DNA of 30,467 nucleotides from Deferribacteres bacterium. Lineage in GTDB: Bacteria > Zhuqueibacterota > Zhuqueibacteria > Zhuqueibacterales > Geothermadaptataceae. A program made the translations under genes and the position numbers. The stretch is taken from assembly GCA_020633655.1 (NCBI GenBank), contig JACKDF010000018.1, positions 1-30,467 of the forward strand. Direction: 5' to 3'. Below are positions 25,801 through 30,467 of this stretch, in pieces. The number at the start of each line of letters is the position of its first letter. The stretch's first letter is position 1. Below the pieces are notes generated by a model. It saw nothing but the letters and a program-made list of their open reading frames with translations, was not told where the DNA came from and made no database searches.

Positions 25801-26457
25801 TCATTCCGCTCGTACGAATTCCATTTCTACACCATGCTCGTAGGCTTCTTTATTTTTCCCATATTTGATGAGAAATTTCTGCAGATCTTCCGATCCGGCG
25901 GTCAACATAATATTTCGTTCATTGTTTTCATGGCGAATTCGAATCTGATTTTGTTTGATCAGATCGCGTAAAAATTCAACATGCATCCAGTGAAAATACA
26001 ACCTTTTTTCATCCAATTCAATGTGGGAAAAAGTGTGGGCGGGGACGAGATGCATCGCCATTAATTCGTTCTGATAATCCCACTCAATATCTTCTAATGG
26101 ATAAAAATCAGCATACATTTCATTCTCCAGCTTTACCAGATGCAGATAAAACGATGCTTTATACTGCGGTGCATTTTTATCGTATGCCACAATGTGATAG
26201 GTGAATTCATTTTTAATTTCTTCATCATCGAGATATTTAAACACCACTATTTTTTCGGGAAACGAAATTTCCCAAATTATCGTTTCTTTTTCGTCGTCCT
26301 TCTCTTTGTTTCTCCTGTTGAATTCTTCCCATTTGCCAAGGATGCGGTCATCGAGAACCAGTGTGTCTTTCGTGTAGAGCGGATAAAATGAGGTAATCAG
26401 ACAGCCGGACAACAAGAGCGGAATCAGACACAAAAGAATGATTTTTTTTAGTTTCAT
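25801..26457 (-). CDS. Small lipoprotein in the LytS-LytTR operon
   Basis: A 218-residue lipoprotein from ATG 26457. Signal MKLKKIILLCLIPLLLSGC with lipobox LSGC (Cys19), followed by LITSFYPLYTKDTLVLDDRI and GKWEE, a pattern seen in small lipoproteins with a lipocalin-like single domain (GxW near the start), so ligand binding is possible but unproven. Charged, strand-rich remainder; no membrane helix after the signal. A longer frame begins at 26478, but AAGGAG at 26464-26469 lies inside those seven codons with a 6-nt spacer to 26457, so the shorter start is preferred. First gene of a lipoprotein-kinase-regulator operon; it could be a sensor accessory or a constitutive passenger. Confidence 0.75.
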   Translation of the reverse strand: MKLKKIILLCLIPLLLSGCLITSFYPLYTKDTLVLDDRILGKWEEFNRRNKEKDDEKETIIWEISFPEKIVVFKYLDDEEIKNEFTYHIVAYDKNAPQYKASFYLHLVKLENEMYADFYPLEDIEWDYQNELMAMHLVPAHTFSHIELDEKRLYFHWMHVEFLRDLIKQNQIRIRHENNERNIMLTAGSEDLQKFLIKYGKNKEAYEHGVEMEFVRAE

Positions 26458-26481
26458 CACGTACTCCTTTCCTTTCATACA

Positions 26482-26572
26482 CGTACTTGTTCTCCTACAC
26501 GTACCCGGTTTTTTAAACTGAGTATGAGTAGGGGAACGAGTACGGAATTAGCAAGTGCCAGGCACTTTTTTT
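26482..26572. repeat. Inverted repeat plus short T-tailed hairpin
   Basis: CGTACTTGTTCTCC (26482-26495) and GGGGAACGAGTACG (26531-26544) are inverted repeats matching at 12 of 14 positions. TACACGTAC occurs twice between 26478 and 26505. Right after, AAGTGC-CAG-GCACTT (26553-26567) is a tight hairpin followed by T to 26572, terminator-like on the plus strand although no plus-strand gene ends here. It lies in the leader of the lipoprotein-LytS-LytTR operon. Possibly a REP-like insert. Confidence 0.45.
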
Positions 26573-27228
26573 AAAGACTGATTTTCAAGTGTAAACTACG
26601 ATGAATTCTTCGTATCTGTTGTATTTATTCGATGAACGGCAGGAAAGCGTCGATGAATGGGGTGATAAACTTAATCATAAAGAAATGTACTTACAAATTT
26701 TCCTCTGAAAATCCCACCATTTCGATAATAACTAGCCACAATAAGTGCATAAATGATAATCTTTTGTCATGAATTTTAATTTTATTCTATGGCTCTAGCT
26801 AATTGCAGTATCATTGTCGTGCTGAAGATCAGCAACGTAGTAAAGCTTACGACCATAACATATTTAAAAAAAATTTCCAATCTCAATGCTATACTTTAGA
26901 TTTATGAGATATTTCTTACAGAGTTGTTGCATGCATTACAGCTTTTGGAGTGTTAAGTTTTATGAATTATAAGGATGGTTTAAACAATGTGTATTTTATT
27001 TAAGATAAATATTGTTTATAACTGATATAATAATTATTATATCACTCTGAAACATTAATAAAAATGAATTGAAACATAATAGAATTACAAATAAATACGT
27101 AAGAATAACAATTACATTTCACAATAAATCACAGAGCGAAGGGCTCAATCAATAAAATATTACTTTTAACAGATTAATTTTTAGTACTTTGTGGATAAAA
27201 TAAACAGAAGCACTATATAATTCACATT
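26573..27228. other. Very AT-rich intergenic region
   Basis: About 650 nt without a credible gene, clearly more AT-rich than the DNA to its left and continuous in composition with the gene that follows. TATAAT at 27216-27221 could be the -10 box of that gene, with transcription starting close to 27228, but there is no good -35 at the right distance. Nothing else identified. Confidence 0.4.
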
Positions 27229-27237
27229 TTGTTTGTT

Positions 27238-27252
27238 AGGAGGAAGGCAATG
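27238..27252 (+). promoter_or_regulatory. Strong Shine-Dalgarno fixing the start at 27250
   Basis: AGGAGG at 27238-27243 is 6 nt before ATG 27250. The in-frame TTG at 27229 is upstream of this site and would make the site coding; it is rejected as start. Confidence 0.8.
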
Positions 27253-30165
27253 TATTTTAATAATCACAAAAAGTGTATTGTTATTGTAATTATTATTTTC
27301 TCTTTTCTTGGACAGGCATGTGCACCACTAGTAAAAGAAAAAATAAATTCTGAATCAAAGATTAATATTCCTGATTACAAGTTAAAATTGGACTTAAAGG
27401 CACGACTTGAAAATGAAGCGCCAGTGGATTTACAAGCACGACAAGATTTATCAATTTTGCTTCATTCTTTACGCCGAGTTACTAACAACTTCATCGCAAC
27501 CCCACTTGAGATAAAATTAAATAAATCGTGGAAAATACTTGATGAAGATACAAAAATATGGATTAGCAAACACCTGGAATACTTTGAGTCGTTACCCGCT
27601 TCTCTTCAAAATAAATTTGTAACAGATATATATTCACAACAATCGCTAAATGAACCTATTGATATTGCAATGGGTACTGCGCCAGAGGAGAATGCAGGCG
27701 CAGTCTGTGGACGAAAATCAACCGAATTTTGTTCAGATTCACTGGCCCTTGGAAAATTGAGAATTCCACAATGGGGAGCCCAAAATCCCACTTTTCCCCC
27801 TTATGGATTGGGTGCTATAAATATTGCTCTTGATCCCAATCGACCAATACTCGGAATCGCTATCGGTACAATAGGTCTGCTATTAATTGATATTTCAGAT
27901 CCAAAACAACCAAAATATTTCAATATTGGAAATCCATTTGCTGCAAATCCATATAAAAGTAACTCTACAGGATGGGCAAATGATGTTTCTGCCGTAACAC
28001 GTGGAGCATCGACATTTATGATACTGACAAGTACTGCCACACCAAATCAAATTTTTGAAGATTCTGTACCCGAAGTTGAGAGACGTCCTGGACAATTTGA
28101 AATTGTGAGTATAGATAATCCAACACCATATTCGCCAACATTGCACGGATCAATTACTGGTTCGTACTTGGGGCTTGCTCTGACTGAGGATGGGCAATAT
28201 GCATTTTCTTTTAATCTTAACACTAAAAGTATTGATATTATAGATCTTTCGAACTTAGCATTTCCACAAGTAGTTAACAGTTTTTCAGGCTTTGGAGATT
28301 TAGTGGGGGTAAGTGAGTTTAGCAATGGGATATTACCGATAGGAACCGGGCCAAATAATTCAACTGTTCAATACCTGAGATTGGATTTGAGTACAGGGAT
28401 CCCAACACTTATTTGGCAGGGATCTGAATTTATACCAGGAAATAGAGATATTAACGGGACTTTGATCCAAGACAATAGAGCATTTGTTGTAGGAGATGGA
28501 TTCATTCGAAATAATTTTATTGGACGATATGGACCAACAGCTTGCTCGCCAGAAGTTGGTAATTCAAGCCATAGATATAGATATCCTGCAATATCAAATG
28601 TTGGCGACCTTGTAATTGCACAAGATCATGGTTCGCATATATTAATACCAAATAGTTCAATTTGGAGTAGCTGCGATTTTTCTACACTCGAATTTTATAA
28701 AATAGGGAATTCCTGCCTTGAAAATACCGAGTTTTTCGGGGATTTTTCAATACCAAATACGATTGGAGGATTAGCCGTTCGCGGTGATAAGATATATATA
28801 GCAGATTCGCAAGCTAATTTAAACTGCGAAACAATTTCTGTAGACTCCTTGTATTTTCGAATCTATTCCTATCCCAAAACTATAACTAGCTATGAAAATA
28901 TTGAGCCATCAATTGAGTCTATCAATGGACATCCCACCTACAAACTAGATGACCTACCCAGTGCTCGTACTGGATGTAGACAACAAGTTCGAATCTGCAA
29001 TAAAGACGATATGTGTGGATCTACAGAAATATGTGTACAGGGTATTTGTGCTCAACCTCCAATAATCACTATTTCAGACAATCAAGAAATTGTGTTAACA
29101 GGATCAAATTTTTGGGATTTAAATGCTCAAGTTCTAATTAATAATTCGCGTTTTGGTGGCAGTTGGATACCTTACGATGCAACCGTACTTGGTGATGAGT
29201 ATTGTAATTTACCAGACAGAATAAGAGTAAACTTAGATGCTGCAGTCACTTCATCAGGTATAAAAAGATTAAAAATCCGAAATTCAAATAGACAATCAAA
29301 ACTTAGACTATGCGGTAATTGTGATGATTTGGAAGATCCAATATGCATGCCAGATTATGTTGAATCAGATGAAATAATTGTTTACTTCCAAAATGAAATA
29401 GACTCGAATATACCAGGATATGACTTAAAAGTATCCAAAATAAAAGTATTGCATGGCACGGGAAATAGTGGTGATTTAGATTCTTTTTTCGGTGGAGATG
29501 ACGAAACTTTTCTGATTGCTCCAACACCTGATGGGAATACTATATTTGCACCTGACAGACCAGATATCAATGGAGATGGATTTGAATTTCAAAATTCACC
29601 TGATGAGAGGAACATTCGTATCTTAATAGCTTCTCAGGAAAACAATCAAAACGAAGGACACCTTACAGATCCAGAAGTGAGACTTTGGGAATCAGACAAT
29701 CCAGGAATATTAGCCCCACTATTGGTATCTTTCGGTACTGGCTGTGCAGGTACTGATGCAATCACAGATATTTGTGGTGGTGCCTGTGCAATTACTTGCG
29801 GTAGCATTGCTGTTATCGGAATCTTGATGGTACTTTTTGATGGAGGGAAAACTATTATCAAAGATGTAAATCTTCCATTAAGCAAAAGGTTGGCACGAGA
29901 TATTATTGAATTTGGAGAATGTGCTTTAATAGATGAAGATTGGTTTAATGAATTTCCAAGCACTGTAAACGTCTCGTTCCCTGGAATTGGACAAGTAATA
30001 GGGTATTCAGAAAGTGATGCATCATACGGATATATAGGCAGAACTTCAATAAGTAATATTCAAGTCACTGGAGGAATAAGATGGCGTTCTATAACAAAAG
30101 TATACCATAGTAAAAATTCTGATGCTTTATATTCAATTTCTTATAAACTATCAGAAAAAATCTAA
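27250..30165 (+). CDS. Large AT-rich secreted protein, propeller-like and Cys-rich, unknown function
   Basis: A 971-residue exported protein. The N-terminal signal (KKCIVIVIIIFSFLGQAC) ends in GQAC with Cys24, an imperfect lipobox, so lipidation is likely but not sure. Residues about 190-550 contain strand repeats such as LGIAIGTIGLLLIDISDP near 200-217 and IDIIDLSNLAFPQVV, similar to LVIVD-type beta-propeller blades. A compact Cys motif, CNKDDMCGSTEICVQGIC, lies at about 582-599. A probable Ig/IPT-like section (VLTGSNFWDLNAQVLINN) follows near 616. Near 840-865 lies an odd Cys/Gly-rich hydrophobic stretch (CGGACAITCGSIAVIGILMV). The C-terminal 100 residues are unplaced. Base composition and codon use are far more AT-rich than the rest of the window, suggesting transfer. 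Family unknown. Confidence 0.7.
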   Translation: MYFNNHKKCIVIVIIIFSFLGQACAPLVKEKINSESKINIPDYKLKLDLKARLENEAPVDLQARQDLSILLHSLRRVTNNFIATPLEIKLNKSWKILDEDTKIWISKHLEYFESLPASLQNKFVTDIYSQQSLNEPIDIAMGTAPEENAGAVCGRKSTEFCSDSLALGKLRIPQWGAQNPTFPPYGLGAINIALDPNRPILGIAIGTIGLLLIDISDPKQPKYFNIGNPFAANPYKSNSTGWANDVSAVTRGASTFMILTSTATPNQIFEDSVPEVERRPGQFEIVSIDNPTPYSPTLHGSITGSYLGLALTEDGQYAFSFNLNTKSIDIIDLSNLAFPQVVNSFSGFGDLVGVSEFSNGILPIGTGPNNSTVQYLRLDLSTGIPTLIWQGSEFIPGNRDINGTLIQDNRAFVVGDGFIRNNFIGRYGPTACSPEVGNSSHRYRYPAISNVGDLVIAQDHGSHILIPNSSIWSSCDFSTLEFYKIGNSCLENTEFFGDFSIPNTIGGLAVRGDKIYIADSQANLNCETISVDSLYFRIYSYPKTITSYENIEPSIESINGHPTYKLDDLPSARTGCRQQVRICNKDDMCGSTEICVQGICAQPPIITISDNQEIVLTGSNFWDLNAQVLINNSRFGGSWIPYDATVLGDEYCNLPDRIRVNLDAAVTSSGIKRLKIRNSNRQSKLRLCGNCDDLEDPICMPDYVESDEIIVYFQNEIDSNIPGYDLKVSKIKVLHGTGNSGDLDSFFGGDDETFLIAPTPDGNTIFAPDRPDINGDGFEFQNSPDERNIRILIASQENNQNEGHLTDPEVRLWESDNPGILAPLLVSFGTGCAGTDAITDICGGACAITCGSIAVIGILMVLFDGGKTIIKDVNLPLSKRLARDIIEFGECALIDEDWFNEFPSTVNVSFPGIGQVIGYSESDASYGYIGRTSISNIQVTGGIRWRSITKVYHSKNSDALYSISYKLSEKI

Positions 30166-30379
30166 GCATAATTTTAGGGAGTGTGGAATGTCGATTCTCA
30201 TCTGATCTATATTTCTGTATGAGGGAAAATATGTGAAATATCTACCCTTGGATATGGTATCCATTGGCCACTTCTTGACGAAGATTTAACCATTGACGGA
30301 ATGCTTGGGATTAAATTCTCTCACCGCATTGGATAAAAACTCAAGTTGGAATCGGTTGAATTATCACCCCAAAAAACAA

Positions 30380-30415
30380 AAAATCCCCGCACGGCGCTTG
30401 CCAAACGGGGATTTT
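30380..30415. terminator. Bidirectional Rho-independent terminator
   Basis: AAAATCCCC (30380-30388) pairs with GGGGATTTT (30407-30415), a 9-bp stem with an 18-nt loop, A-rich on the left and T-rich on the right, so it can work both ways. It would end the AT-rich gene and a possible minus-strand gene entering from the right. Confidence 0.85.
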
Positions 30416-30436
30416 CATTTTGAAAATGGGATTGTT

Positions 30437-30466
30437 TTAATTCTTCAGCATACTTCGTAGCACCGT
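30437..30466 (-). CDS. Possible C-terminal end of a gene beyond the window
   Basis: On the minus strand the last bases read TVLRSMLKN followed by TAA (30439-30437), directly before the bidirectional terminator. Nine codons are too few to identify anything; the call rests on the terminator position. Confidence 0.25.
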   Translation of the reverse strand, partial: TVLRSMLKN

Positions 30467-30467
30467 T

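Overview
The window looks like a piece of a free-living, diderm (outer-membrane) bacterial chromosome of moderate GC. Evidence for an outer membrane: a Wzi-type capsule protein, an MsbA-type ABC exporter, a heptose-phosphate phosphatase and several SPII lipoproteins. The LytS/LytTR pair, the PAS hybrid kinase and the spread-out gene order would fit a member of the FCB group (for example Calditrichota or a relative), but no marker gene here fixes the phylum; that placement is inference.

Layout. (1) 90-9722, plus strand: a polysaccharide/capsule cluster with a GumK-like glycosyltransferase, a Wzy/WaaL-type polymerase or ligase, two GT4 glycosyltransferases, a SAM methyltransferase, a WcaJ/WbaP-type polyprenyl-phosphate glycosyl-1-phosphate transferase that starts chain synthesis, a Wzi-like outer-membrane protein and a GmhB-like phosphatase, closed by a strong terminator (9771-9810). 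An interspersed repeat sits inside it (3661-3820). (2) 9807-12008, minus: a PAS hybrid histidine kinase/response regulator whose 5' part is visibly broken by frameshifts and a stop. (3) 12462-13589, minus: a class II Fic AMPylase-type protein with a C-terminal winged helix, preceded by a striking array of 13-bp half-sites with an exact 41-bp period (13757-13852). (4) 14031-14104, minus: a CAU-anticodon tRNA with a bidirectional terminator. (5) 14251-16687, minus: UDP-sugar dehydrogenase plus dTDP-glucose 4,6-dehydratase (nucleotide-sugar supply), with a good sigma-70-like promoter, divergent from an MsbA-like ABC exporter (17161-18912). (6) 19272-22477, plus: a two-TM protein with a DUF2914-like C-terminal domain, a DUF432-like protein and an MscS channel, i.e. 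an envelope/osmotic-stress neighbourhood. (7) 22648-26457, minus: an orphan lipoprotein, a MITE-like palindrome, and a lipoprotein-LytS-LytTR operon. (8) 27250-30165, plus: a very AT-rich 971-residue secreted protein with propeller-like, Cys-rich and Gly/Cys-rich hydrophobic segments, probably acquired by transfer.

The best candidates for something undescribed are the Fic gene with its 41-bp operator-like array, the DUF432-MscS module, the AT-rich orphan lipoprotein, and three small palindromic repeat elements. No complete phage, IS element, CRISPR array or classical defence island was seen. All functional calls rest on reading motifs by eye; no database search was possible.
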